Below, piece by piece: positions 12,601-22,904 of a stretch of 64,000 nt of DNA (position 1 is the first letter of the stretch; every line of letters starts with the position of its first letter). The position numbers were made by a program, and so were the translations under genes. A model generated the notes under the pieces. It did not search any database. It saw nothing but the letters and a program-made list of their open reading frames with translations, and was not told the DNA's origin. Source of the DNA: Dryomyza anilis (Eukaryota > Arthropoda > Insecta > Diptera > Dryomyzidae); NCBI GenBank assembly GCA_951804985.1, contig OX638130.1, positions 117,007,593 through 117,071,592 of the forward strand, given 5' to 3'.

Positions 12601-13975
12601 TTTTATGAAAAACTTAAATTTCGAGTTTGTTGATTAATATTATAAAAAGTAATTGATGCATTTTTAAAAATTAAATATCTATTGATAGATTTATATTTTG
12701 AGATCATTGATTAAAAATTGAAAGATATATAATGTTTTTTGTAAATGAATATTTGGCATTTTGAAAATGTATTTGGTGACTCTTCGTTCTTCAACGACGA
12801 TATGTTTAAATAAGAAAATACTTGTAGCAAGCACTTTTGTGTTTAATTTTATTATTGTGACAATAATTTTGTAGATATTTCTATTGAAGTTTTGCTATGT
12901 TGAAATACATTTTTCAACTTTTTGTAACATTTTTTATTCAATATTGGATTGAATGTGTCCCAAAATAAAAGCATTTATTTTTAACTAGTATTTTATAATT
13001 GTAGTAAATTGTATTTGTTTCATTGTAAACGAAAATGTGTTGGCAACTTTTAGCAAATATTTTTCATATTATTAAAAACTTTTGTCAGCTCTATTTTATA
13101 AAGGGTTTTTCAACAGGGACGCTACAAAAGTAGAGCGACAGGGACAGCAAACGACGCCATATTTCTTGCCGCTCTTTTGACATTTCTCTTCAGTAAGGTT
13201 TGCCATTTCATGATGGAAAGATATACGAATTCGAATTTCGGTAGTAAATTTTAATAATTTGGACTCGTTGTTGGCTCGTATATCATTCCATCATGAAATG
13301 GCGTCCCTGTTGAAAAACCCTTGAAAAAAACTTTTGTAGCGCTCTTATTGAAAAACCCTTTATAAACGAACCCGAATTTCATAAGTGCATCAACGATTTC
13401 AAATTGTCTATGTTTTTTTCGCTTTACATTTTAAAATTAAGACCTGCTGTCAATTTGTCCTTTTTCTTAGCACCATAATGTACATTTTTTATTTAGCTTT
13501 TTTATGTAATTTGTATTATTTTGTAATATTTAAAAACTAATTTTGAACACACAAAACTCAAATTGTGTGTTATGTTTTTTTTTATTGTATAGTTTTAAAA
13601 ATTACATCGAAATGAATGATTTTTTATAAAACGCAAATGTTGATGCGCGATGCATGTGATGCATGTGAACGATCGGCAACCGAACGAACGTTCGATCGGC
13701 AGCTGTAAACTTTGGCAAGTAAGCAAAATGTTTAATAATTGAATTTCTTTCAAAGGACATGGGTTGTTTCATAAGCTTCAAACATTCTATTATTTTCAAA
13801 TTCAAATTGCGCAGTTATTTATTTTCTAAATTTTCAAATAATTTTATTTTCAAATTTTGCTTTTGGTTGCCTCACTCACTCACACTATCAACTTTTGCAC
13901 TGAAAACTATTTTCAATTTTTAAAACAAAATTTTTCTAATAATTATTTTCAATGCTTTCTTCTTGCAGCGGTTAA
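3481..13975 (+). CDS. Rip11: Rip11: Rab11-family interacting protein (class I FIP), first exon missing
   Basis: Class I FIPs bind GTP-Rab11 and phospholipids and act on recycling endosomes and secretory vesicles. In Drosophila, Rip11 is required for apical trafficking, for example of rhodopsin. The visible CDS joins 3481-3625, 3702-5773, 9400-9551, 9703-9863 and 13969-13975 in one continuous frame of about 845 residues. The first ~120 visible residues are most of a C2 domain (QRAKSLLTKGKNGTNN, KEKYQTSVKEKAETDVNWNE, CLHRNNIGIDEFLGQATLPL, RSKWFKLESKPG). A low-complexity middle follows, with an acidic run and Ser/Pro patches, then a Glu/Gln/Arg-rich coiled coil at about residues 536-690. At about 795-840 comes the Rab11-binding domain (RVKELEDYLDNLLLRVMETH). 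All introns are GT-AG and phases match. The first exon (a start and the first C2 strand) is outside the window or unrecognised. The domain pair at both ends makes the identification strong. Confidence 0.93.
3702..5773 (+). CDS. Rip11: Rip11 coding exon 3 (C2 end, acidic middle, coiled coil)
   Basis: It follows a 76-bp intron with acceptor AATAG. The split Leu codon is completed and the frame reads KIPDQGNRAELVLTCLHRNN, the second half of the C2 domain. The rest holds a basic segment (KFAKSLGSKMHLHSKKKNKD), an Asp-rich run around 4460-4490, Pro-rich stretches, and a long charged coiled coil of Glu/Gln/Arg/Lys from about 5160 to 5620. The exon ends FNKRG at donor GTGAGC. The open frame runs on to a stop near 5865 if the intron is retained, giving a low-complexity GERASVCGG tail that looks non-genuine. 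Confidence 0.93.
6691..6870 (+). repeat. 54-bp tandem repeat inside Rip11 intron 3
   Basis: The word CTGAATTGTTTAATTGATTT and its neighbours recur at 6691, 6745 and 6799, with a truncated copy at 6853: an exact 54-bp spacing. Confidence 0.8.
7050..8290 (+). repeat. Higher-order repeat units in Rip11 intron 3
   Basis: A block containing TTACAGAATTTAATTTTT, then AAAAGTAATTTTTAATTGAA, TTGCTCTC and ACTAAATGACATTTTTAATT recurs starting near 7053, 7497, 7815 and 8043. Spacing varies (about 444, 318 and 228 bp) because the internal TTTTCAATTAAAA runs expand or shrink. Confidence 0.75.
9400..9551 (+). CDS. Rip11: Rip11 coding exon 4
   Basis: Acceptor TGCCAG at 9394-9399 and donor GTGAGT at 9552. 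The exon completes a split Asp codon, then codes KQDDDNSSSSPSPKSNERII followed by a stretch ending KKYDGKSRE in phase 0. It links the coiled-coil region to the Rab11-binding domain. The KKYDGKSRE end is where the FIP C-terminal helix begins. Confidence 0.9.
9703..9863 (+). CDS. Rip11: Rip11 coding exon 5 (Rab11-binding domain)
   Basis: The acceptor is TTTTTTAG ending at 9702 after a 151-bp intron; the donor is GTGTGT at 9864. It codes ELMLIANGMENEALLQRQRV followed by KELEDYLDNLLLRVMETHPK and ILQNPYSRTTSAK, the conserved Rab11/Rab25-binding helix of all FIPs. Reading through the donor would give a tail RCVPAQAFMRI and stop at about 9897. Confidence 0.95.
10240..10690. other. Rip11 intron 5, unremarkable A/T-rich part
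   Basis: No gene or clear repeat structure, apart from a few short words (AAAATGTC, GCGACATTTTT) that recur. Confidence 0.4.
10730..12215 (+). mobile_element. Outer element with CACGAAAAGAA units, split by a second transposon
   Basis: The two flanks 10730-10885 and 12104-12215 carry repeated CCACGAAAAGAAG / CCACGAACAGAAAC units. The left edge (CACACGTTTCAATTTGCTTA) matches, in reverse complement, the sequence near 1655-1675. The same family therefore occurs twice in the window in opposite orientation, and this copy is interrupted at 10886-12103. Confidence 0.6.
10886..12103 (+). mobile_element. Non-autonomous TIR transposon, TAA target duplication (PIF/Harbinger-like)
   Basis: 1218 bp. Left end GGGCCCTATTATGATTAGCG (continuing GAAGCGAATG) and right end, on the minus strand, GGGGCCTATTATGATTAGCG form near-perfect ~29-bp terminal inverted repeats. 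TAA at 10883-10885 and 12104-12106 fits a 3-bp target duplication. Subterminal GCGAAGCGAA/TTCGCTTCGCC words repeat near both ends, as is typical for transposase binding sites. Only short frames are inside; no transposase is recognised. Confidence 0.72.
12566..12801 (+). mobile_element. MITE family B, copy 1 (CGTTGTAGAAC ends)
   Basis: Terminal inverted repeats: left TATAACGAAAAGTCACCAAA TACAT..., right ending ATGTATTTGGTGACTCTTCG and CAACGACGAT. About 236 bp and A/T-rich, with internal ATTGATAGATTT and TTGACAGATATATAA-like words. Shared with copies at 47461-47722 and 56167-56421. Confidence 0.75.
13101..13360 (-). mobile_element. Mariner-type MITE family C, copy 1 (AAGGGTTTTTCAA ends)
   Basis: 260 bp, starting AAGGGTTTTTCAACAGGGAC and ending CTTATTGAAAAACCCTT, flanked by TATA on both sides (TA target duplication). 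A second internal terminus, GTCCCTGTTGAAAAACCCTT, ends near 13321, so the right side carries two nested ends. Opposite orientation to the copy at 57146-57387. Confidence 0.75.
13969..13975 (+). CDS. Rip11: Rip11 last coding segment (7 nt, Ser-Gly-stop)
   Basis: After a 4.1 kb intron, the acceptor CTTGCAG at 13968 is followed by C GGT TAA. This completes AG|C (Ser), Gly and a stop. The acceptor has a good pyrimidine tract (TGCTTTCTTCTTGCAG) and the phase fits exon 5. The alternative is intron retention with the tail RCVPAQAFMRI. cDNA would decide. Confidence 0.72.
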
Positions 13976-14140
13976 CTAATCACTCCTAATTTAGACTACT
14001 ATGCGGTCTGGGTTTAAACTACTATAAAAATAAAACAACAACAATAACAACAAAATCACCAAGTTGCCTCCTCCTTCGATCTAAACGTTCGAGAAGTGCT
14101 TTTTTATAATTTATAATAAACTAATTTTAAAGAATTTTTG
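13976..14140 (+). other. Rip11: Rip11 3' untranslated region with poly(A) signals
   Basis: AATAAA occurs at 14029-14034 and 14115-14120 after the stop at 13973-13975. Which one is used cannot be told from sequence; several more A/T-rich signal-like hexamers follow downstream. Confidence 0.45.
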
Positions 14141-15040
14141 ATAGTAAAAATATTTGTATTGATGAGGAAGATGAAAAAAAAACTATTGTATTTGTATTTT
14201 TTAAAAATTTATTGAAATTATGTCAAAGTATTTTTTACAAAATTAAAATGTCAATAATATTTGCAAGTTTTAACGATAAAAAGTTGAAACAAAAAATATT
14301 AGTATTTAAGTTTATTTATTATGTTTAAGCAAAACAATACAAAAACACTTTGACAGGATTAAATTCAAATTTTGACAATTCTATATAGATTTTATTATGC
14401 ATTTAGTTGTAGACAGCAATATTAAAAAAAATCATTTAAATTTTATAGCTATAATAAATGCTGGTATTGTCTTTTTTGTTGATTTTATTTAAATCTATAG
14501 TTGACTCTATTTTTCTGTTTGTTTGTTTTTGTAAAAGTGATGATATTTAATTGTTTATTATAAGCATTGCTTTGTTTTAAATTTAACCGATTTTTTTAAA
14601 CAAGTGTTTTTGAAATTTTCTTATGTATTATTTTTATCTTAACTATAACGCTATTTGAAGTATGATTTATTGTATTTAACGAAAAATGTTTTTAAACAAT
14701 AAACGAAAAATGAAAAATTTAATGAATATCTTTTATTTGAATTAAATATTGATTTAGAAAAAGCATATGGAAAATTTTTGATTTTTTAGGAATATTTTTT
14801 TTATGGAGTAAATTTGTATTTAATGGCAAATTGGAAATTTATACAATATTTTTAATATAAATTTTTTAGAGAAAACTAAATTTCGGTATTTATTAAAATT
14901 AAAAAAAAATATATTTTTTTTGAGATATTTATTATTTTTTTAAAAGAAAAATGTTATAGTTATAAAAAAAATGATCTCTTTGTGAAACATTAATTTTTAG
15001 TGATAAATTGATAAGTGATAAATTGATAAATTATAATTGA
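14121..15040. other. Intergenic A/T-rich DNA
   Basis: No gene, array or element recognised. Poly-A/T runs dominate. Confidence 0.4.
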
Positions 15041-15044
15041 ACTT

Positions 15045-15410
15045 TTAGACAGGGACCGCAAAGAACCGGAAACAGAACCGGTACCGAAACCGTTTTGATT
15101 TTTGGAACCGGAATCAGAATTGTTATTCAAAAAACGTGTTGAACAGGAAACAAAATCGGAACACATCAATTTTTTTTCTGATTGCAACCGGAATCGGAAC
15201 CGTTGTTTTAAAAATCTTGGAACTAGAACACGAACCGATTTTCCAAAAGTTTTAACTCCCCGTCAGGGATTAAAAAAACACAAAGAACCGTTATTACAAA
15301 TATGTGTGGAACCGGAACCAGAATCCGAACCCATCTAATTTTTATGGTTGGAATCGAAACCGGAACCGCTATTAAAAATCCAGGATATTCCAAACCGATT
15401 GAGTCCCAGC
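15045..15410 (+). repeat. GGAACC-type degenerate hexanucleotide array
   Basis: Repeated GGAACCGGAA / GAACCGAAACC words in tandem. Short frames across it read EPESE or RNRNR peptides, which is repeat-driven. Confidence 0.75.
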
Positions 15411-15419
15411 TTTTCGAGA

Positions 15420-17100
15420 AAACTTAAATTTTTGTGAAAAATAGATTTTTAGAGACAAATTGATTTTTAGAGAAAATTAAAAAAAACTTCAATTTTAAGA
15501 AAAAAAATTGAATTTATAGTAAAAAAATTGAATTTTTAGAGAAAAATTGAATTTTTAGAGAAAAATTGAAATTTTAGAGAAAAATTGAATATTTAGAGAA
15601 AAATTGAATTTTTAGAGAAAAATTGAATTTATAGAGAAAAATTGAATTTTTAGAGAAAAATTGAATTTTTAGAGAAAAATTGAATTTTTAGAGAAAAATT
15701 GAATTTTTAGAGAAAAAATGAATTTTTAGAGAAAAATTGAATTTTTAGAGAAAAATTGAATTTTTAGAGAAAAATTGAATTTTTAGAAAAAATTGAATTT
15801 TTAGAGAACAATTGAAGTTTTAGATAAAATTTGAATTTTTAGAAAAATTGAATTTTTAGAGAAATATTGAATTTTTAGAGAAATATTGAATTTTTAGAGT
15901 AAATTTTAATTTTTAGAGAAAAAGTGAATTTTTAGAGATAAATTGATTTTAGAGAAAAATTTAATTTTTAGAAAAAAATTTAATTTTTGGAGAAAAATTG
16001 AATTTTTAGAGAAAATTTGAATTTTTAGAGAAAAATTGAATTTCTAGAGAAAATTTTAATTTTTAGAGAACATTTGCATTTTTAGAGAAAAAATTTAAAT
16101 TTATAGAGTAAAATTGAATTTTTACAGAAAAATTTAATTTAATTAAAAACGAGTTGGGAAAGTTAGGTCACATGGGGCGGATTTTTATAGTCGGTCGGGC
16201 CCGACTATGGAATACCCTACACCTTTGGTGGGGATATTAACCCTCAGAATATTATTCATATATCAGAAATTTACGTCTTATATCCCCATAAATTAAAAAA
16301 ATTATATAAAGTATAAAAAACTAAAAACAAAATTTGAAAAATGTAATTGGGAGGACCACGCCTATATTTAAAATTTTGAAAGGCTAATACATATTTCATA
16401 GATTTGATTTTAATAATTTACGGATCAAATTTCCACTATGAAACCCCGGGAAATAATGAAAAAAAAAGTGAGCGGATCACGCCCATTTTTGGACCACATA
16501 TTTTTAGGTGAATTCTAACAATACCTTTTAAATTTTATAACTATACCTTGAATACTTTTCGAGTTATTAGTTCCGAAAGAGTTATATAAAAGTGACTTGT
16601 ATGGGAGGTGGGCGTGTCCGTTGACCGATTTGGCTCATTTTCAAACTCAGTTTCTACTTTTGGCTAAAATATATTGAGACGAAATTTCATCGCATTCTGA
16701 TCAGTATTTCTCAAGTTATTCTGTATTCGGACAGCAAGACAGCAAGACGGACAGACAGACGGACTTGGCTTAACGGAGTCGGGTAGTGATGCTGATCAAG
16801 AATATATAAACTTTTCCATACCGGACACGCCTCCTAAGGGGCGTTACAATATATGCACAAAGTTAATATACCCTGTACCTCATAGGTGTAGGGTATAATT
16901 TAATTTTTAAAGAAAAATTGAATTTTTAGATGAAAAATTGATTTTTTAGAGGAAATTTGAATTTATAGTGACAAATTGAATTTTTTGGAGACAAATTTTT
17001 TTTTTTTAGAGAAAAATTGAATATTTAGAGAAAAGTGAATATTTAGAGACAAATTAAATTTTAGTAAAAAAGTGAATTTTAAGTAAAAAAGGGAAAATTA
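15420..17100 (+). repeat. 19-bp minisatellite, unit ATTGAATTTTTAGAGAAAA
   Basis: More than 40 copies of the 19-bp unit, best preserved at 15540-15800, more divergent toward both ends. The array is interrupted by a transposon at 16141-16896 and resumes afterwards to about 17100. Confidence 0.9.
16141..16896 (+). mobile_element. Non-autonomous element with ACCCTACAC / GTGTAGGGT ends, copy 1
   Basis: Begins AAAAACGAGTTGGGAAAGTT, has AATACCCTACAC near 16212 and ends GGTGTAGGGTATA. Contains GGACAGACAGACGGAC and GCTGATCAAGAATATATA, which also occur in the copy at 55415-56152. A possible 9-bp duplication ATTTAATTT lies at 16132-16140 and 16898-16906, although the host array is similar to it. It resembles abundant fly elements of the DINE-1/mini-me type; the exact family is unproven. 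Confidence 0.65.
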
Positions 17101-17318
17101 AATTTTTCTCAAAAAAAAAAAAATATTTTCTCTAGAAATTAATTTTTCTATAAAAATATTTTTTTGTTTCTCAAAATAAAATTTTTATAGACAAAATTGA
17201 TTTTTTTTTTTAATTGATATTTTAGTAAAAACTGTGAAATAATGAATTTTTTTTGTAAAAGCTTAATTTTGTTTAAATAGTTTAAATTTGATTTTATATT
17301 TCTAGTTATCAATAATTA

Positions 17319-18200
17319 CTACCCAAGCAACCACGGCTCGACAATTGCCACAAAATTTTGTGGCATATGTGTACCTTTTAAGTTGCCTCTGACACCAGTG
17401 CTGCAAACTAATAATATGTAGTCCTAAAGAGGTAACTAATAACATGTATGGAACATACACAATAATATATCGCAATGCTGTGATATATAAGTCATTCATT
17501 CTGATAATGGAACATATATACAATAAAGGGCGGAGTTAACTTTGTTGCTTATTAAATGTATTATGTTCCATATATGTGGCAAGTATAGAATGTAGAACAT
17601 GGTTATATATAATGTAGCTAATTAACTTTAAAATTTAATAAATGTATATTATTATACACGACATATTTATAACATCCACTACATATGTTTATGGAATGTT
17701 GTGTTGCAAAAATATACAACCGCAAAAGCATAATTTAAAAAGTAAAGTAAATGACAATTTTAATAAATTTTCACAAATTGCATTTTTTTGTGTGCGCGTA
17801 AAAATTAGATATAAGCTTTAACCCGAAAACATGAACCGTTTGTTAAATTAGAGTTGTAGTTTGCCGAAAACTCTGTTCGTAAAGACTTCTATTATTATGC
17901 CATGCATATTTTTTTTTATTTTTTATTACAGGAAAAACATTCACGTTAATGACACTGCGTAGGATTATTATTTTTAATCTACACATAAATTACAGTTCAC
18001 GTTAAAATTACAGTTCAAGTTCCAAATAGGTGAACCGAAACTTGAATGGCTCAAAATTTGTGGCAACTAAGCCTCGCCCTGGGGCTTTTTGACTATCAAT
18101 TGGGTGGCAAATAGGCATATTTCGCATGATTTAGAACAAACACTTTAATGGCAACTGTGTGGCTACCACTTAATTTGCCACAAAGTGGTTACTTGGGTAG
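17319..18200 (+). mobile_element. 882-bp TIR element with TTA target duplication
   Basis: Left end CTACCCAAGCAACCAC, right end GTGGTTACTTGGGTAG; TTA at 17316-17318 and 18201-18203. The interior includes a second inverted pair, TGCCACAAAATTTTGTGGCA near the left end and ATTTGCCACAAAGTGG at the right. No transposase frame. The 3-bp TTA duplication suggests a PIF/Harbinger-type mobiliser. Confidence 0.7.
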
Positions 18201-18203
18201 TTA

Positions 18204-19190
18204 AAAACTGAATTTTCAGTAGAAAATGATTTTTCAGTAAAATGTATTTTTAGTCATTAATTTAATTTGAATGAATAAATAAATGTTTGTTTAAAATTAA
18301 AATTTTAGTAAACATATTTTGTTATTTATTTAAATAAATTTATTTTTATGAAAAAAATTAATTCTGTTCAAAATATGAAATTTCCTCCAGGTAAAAAATA
18401 AATATAGTGCAAGCAAACATTCTAATGGTTTTTCTCATATAAATTCAAAAATTTCCAATTGAAAAACCACGCACACAAATTACCCATCGTTTACTCAATA
18501 CTAAAGAGAAAAATGTCCAAGAAAAGAAATGGAAAAAGTCTTTTCAAAAAACACAATTCGAACAATGTCTTCTTCTACTCGATCGTTGAAATTTTCCAAT
18601 TTCCACAGCAAGTGAATGAAAAACCCATCAATGGTATCAAAATAATATTTGAAGGGTGTAATGCAAAGAGAGCGCAAGAGCGTTCAAATGGGAAATTTCT
18701 CTAGAGAGAGCGATCAAACGAACGGCATTGCCAGCACAGTGTTGAGAAATGTGTAAAATATACAATGATCGTTGTTGAATGCGCGACTGCTTTAAACATA
18801 GTGTTGATCGCAGATATGCCTCAGTCTCTTTGCACACTCGACGATATAAGGATCGAAATTAATAAAAAAAAAAATAAAATTTAATAAAATCGCGCACGGC
18901 ACATTAACAAAAATTAATTTAAGTTATAAACTTTTAAATTTGAAAAAAATAAACATTTAGTTAGGACTTATAATAATTTTATTTTAATATATATGTTTAC
19001 GTGTAAGTTGGAAAAAATAATAATTTTTATAATATGTGATTTTTTTTTTATAAATTAAATGCAAAAATTTTAAAAGTGAAAAATTATAAAATGTCGATTG
19101 AAATGTTTGAATGAAGTGCGTTCGCTTGTCTCAAGACCCTCGTTACCTACTCCCCCTATTTTAAATGAAAAAAAAAATACAAAAAACTAA
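18204..19190. other. Intergenic DNA, no gene recognised
   Basis: A/T-rich. The 18640-18850 part is less repetitive and richer in G+C (AGAGAGCGATCAAACGAACG) but has no supported exon. Confidence 0.4.
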
Positions 19191-19454
19191 AACAATAACG
19201 CAGTATGAAAGGATTGCATCTGTGTATCTAATAGATACAATTTTGACTTCGATCAACATGCGTAACAAGTGTAGCTGCTGTCCCTTTGCTTTGACAGCGG
19301 CGACCTCGGGCGTTGAACGAATTTATTATGCTGATGTTGATGTTGTTGATGATGATGGTTGTTGGATGGATGGATGTTTCGTTGGTTCATTGGTTAGTTG
19401 GATTGGATTGGTTGCTGCATGGCGTGGAATTAAATTAAATCTAATAAAACAACA

Positions 19455-19510
19455 GCGACGACGGACGGACGGACGGACGGACGGACAGACGGACGGACAG
19501 ACAGACGGCT
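19455..19510 (+). repeat. GACG/GACA tetranucleotide microsatellite
   Basis: Runs of GACGGACGGACGGACG and CAGACGGACAGACAGACGG. Confidence 0.95.
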
Positions 19511-20579
19511 GCACAGATACAAATTAACAACGTTTTACGAGCTCAGATACAGCTACTGTTTTATATTTGTATCTGCAAGATACGTAGCGCGCTTGAATCT
19601 CTCGAATACGTTAAATGGTTCGCGCTTCAGAGCGCGTAAACAGTGGAGACAACTGTGATCGACCAGCGGCCGAGCGTAGTAGTTTCACTCAGAATCTGAC
19701 TACGAATCTGGAACTGTTTCTGATTGTTTCAACAAAAAACAAAAAAACATACGTAAAAAAGTATCTGCAGCCGACAATGTATCGCATGTTATTATTGCAG
19801 TTGTTTTTGTAACTGTGGCTTTGTTTTTGTCGAGATGAGTTGGAAAAAAATTATGATTGAAATCTGTTGCGTTCAGTAAATATGATGAATACGCGCCGTT
19901 GTCATCATCGTCGTCGTCTGTCTTTACCGTGTATCTGTTGGATACAATAATATAATATGCGCTCGCATCGCACGGATACCAGATACGCGCTTACATAATG
20001 TGTTTTTAATGAAAATGGTTTTCGGAAATTTAAATTTTTTTTTTTTTGGAAAATATTATTTTTAAAAATGCTCAAACTAAAACAAAAATTACACGATGAC
20101 GTTGTGTCGAACTTGTGAATGAAATGTGAATGTGTTGGAAAAATGTCGTAAATAACTTTAGAGATATTGTATCTTATAGAACAAAATGCATGTGAGTGAT
20201 GTGTCAGTGCTTTGCTAATGGATAAAAGTAAAAAAAATGCACTTGAGATACTTTTGTGTGTGTGGTGTGAATGTGTTTTTGTAGTTTTTAAAATGCGTAA
20301 AAATTAATTTATAAAATATTAAAATAAACTAAATGTGCTACTACGCAAAAAAAAAACAAAAATAAAACGACATCGAAAACAACGAAAATATGCGCATTAA
20401 TAAACATTTGTATCTAACAGATACAATTAGAAAAACATTCACAAGTGTGGAATAGATTTTTTGGATGGCGCCGGTGTAGCGGTGAGATCACTACAAAATT
20501 AAGAAATATTTTTGCTGAAATTTCTCTGGTATATTTGAAAAAAATTTGCAAGTTTAGTATAGCTACAAAGATATGATAT

Positions 20580-22025
20580 GACTGCGAAATATAGCTGTAG
20601 ATACAAATGTATCTCAGCAAAGATCTACTATAGTAGATCTTTCTGCAAATGTATCTCAGCAGTTATTATCTGACTAATGTTTATAAAAAAACTAATAGAC
20701 GTAAAGCAGATACATAAATCTTTCTGCATATAGATCTTGAGATACAATTGTATCTAACTAATTAATTAGCAGGCCATAGTACATACAAGATACCAAAATC
20801 TGCATGCAGATACTAATATCTTCCTTCAGATACCAAATTCTTTATGCAGATACATCTGTAGATACAAATATATCTCAGCAGTTATTATCTGACTAATATT
20901 TATAAAAAAACTAATAGATGCAAAGCATATACATAGATCTTCCTGCATATAGATCTTGAGATACAAATGTATCTAAATAATTAAATAGCAGGCCATAGTA
21001 CATACAAGATACAAAAATCTGCCTACAGTATCCCGCAGATACTAACATCTTTCTACAGATTCCAAAATCTGCATGCAGATACATTCGTAGATACAAATGT
21101 ATCGAAGTGTCTATAGTAAATAAAAAACTGCAGAGAAAAATTGCAGAATATGTCCACAGATACCAAAAACTACTTACAGATACCAAAATCTACTGCCAGA
21201 TACCAATATATTACAACAGATACATCTCCAGATAAAAATGTATCTTAGCATTTAATTAGCTAGCTATAGTAAATACAAACTGCATAGAAACATTACAGGA
21301 TATGTCTGCAGATACCAAAAACTACTTTAAGATACCAAAATCTTCTACCAATTACCAATATATTACGACAGATACATCTCCAGTTACAAATGTATCTATG
21401 CATTTAATTAGTTGACCATATTAAAATAAAACTGCATAGAAATATTGCAAAATATGTCTGCTCACACTAAATTATACTTAAAAATACCAAAATCTTGCAG
21501 CAGATACATCTGCAGATACAAATGTATCTCAGCAGTTAATTAGCCGGACATATTAAACTCAAACTGCATAGAAATATTGCAAGATATGTCTGAAGATACC
21601 AAGTTCTACTTAAATATAGGAAAATCAGCAAAAAGATACCAAGATCTGCCTGAAGATAAATCTGCCGATACAAATGTATCTCAGCAGTTAATTATTTGGC
21701 TATATAGAAAAATACAAAATGCAACAACGCCCATGTGTGTGCGCATAATTGGCACAAATAAATTAAGGTCAATGCACCGCAATGCAAAAATTATTACATT
21801 GTTTGTGGGGTTGGGGTTGCAGACAAAAATGGCTGAACATAACAAATAGGCAGCTACGTATCTGACAGATACATTTTTGGCAAATACCTACATTCAATTA
21901 ATAACAAAACAAATGAAAACTGGGTGCATTTCAGAGCAATATAAACAGTAATTTAAATGGTATTTCTTATTTCTACAACAGTTTTAAAATAACAATTTAT
22001 AAATGTATCTAAGCAGATGTACAGA
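20580..22025 (+). repeat. Tandem array around the palindrome GATACAAATGTATC
   Basis: The 14-bp palindrome or close variants occur near 20600, 20867, 21090, 21230, 21373, 21515, 21667 and 22000, usually followed by TCAGCAGTTAATTAG. Spacing is about 140-150 bp in the 3' half and about 215-225 bp in the 5' half. Between them are repeated AGATACCAAAATCT and TGCATAGAAATATTGCA words. Confidence 0.85.
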
Positions 22026-22194
22026 TACTTTTTTTTAATAGTAGTCCCCCAGTATATTTTTTTTTCATTTTTCTACCTCAACTAATAAATTACATTGCAA
22101 TTCGTGCAATTTGCGCACAAATATGCTAAAAGATGCAATGCTAGATACTACGTATACGCATAGATACTACTGTATCTAGATATTCGTTCGTCCC

Positions 22195-22425
22195 CGTTCG
22201 TGTGCACACAATATGGCAGCCAGTGTGGCTCGCAAAATCTCGCCACTTCATTCATTAATGCCGACGGCATTCGGCGACCGGCTGCCAATTCAAATGCACT
22301 GAAAATTGGCTGAATTCCTCTGACAAAAAAGACCAGCCATGGCTCGTTCCATGGTCCACAAATGAGGCTGATGAGTGGAGGAGGTGCATCGCATCACATC
22401 GTATCGCATCGCTTGTCGCGTGTTT
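22195..22425. other. Less repetitive, G+C-richer block
   Basis: Unlike its neighbours, this block has few A/T runs (for example GCCGACGGCATTCGGCGACC). It could be a regulatory element or an untranslated exon of wengen; the sequence alone does not show which. Confidence 0.3.
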
Positions 22426-22904
22426 TACGACCGATTAAAAATGTCACAAAATGCAGCAACAACAGCATTTTGTAATTTAGCAGTTTTCATTCTTGTAATG
22501 ATGCTTGTTTGTTTGTTTTGTTTTATATCTTTGTTTTTATTTATTATATAGTTTGGACTTAGATTTATAATTTTGGTGGATTTCAAAATATTTGAAAAAT
22601 TTTGACATGGATTTTTCGACACTAATTTAGTTTTATTGCAGTTACTGAATGATATATTGCAATAGGCAAATGTATAAATAATACAGAGTTCGAAGCAGGT
22701 ATAGTTTTTGGGAATTTCGGGAATTTGTTTTATGATCAGTGTATAATCTATGTTTGTCCCAACTTGTACAGATGATAATCATCATAAGTATTTGGATTAT
22801 GTTTTAAAAACTAATTGCAATAACTATGTGTTTCATAATTTAAATCTTTTTGGTTTTCCCAACAATTCATAGAGTCCTAATCATTGGATTAGTCACTATC
22901 ATTT

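Larger units (their letters stand above)
19200..22190. repeat. Wider cluster of GATAC/GTATC inverted motifs
   Basis: Outside the main array, paired motifs such as GTATCTAATAGATAC (19223), GTATCTGTTGGATAC (19931), GTATCTAACAGATAC (20410) and GTATCTGACAGATAC (21859) recur with 4-6 nt loops. Confidence 0.65.

Noticed and set aside
19326..19527. Frames with TDGRTDGQ or PSVCPSVR repeats
   Set aside because: Direct translation of the GACG microsatellite.
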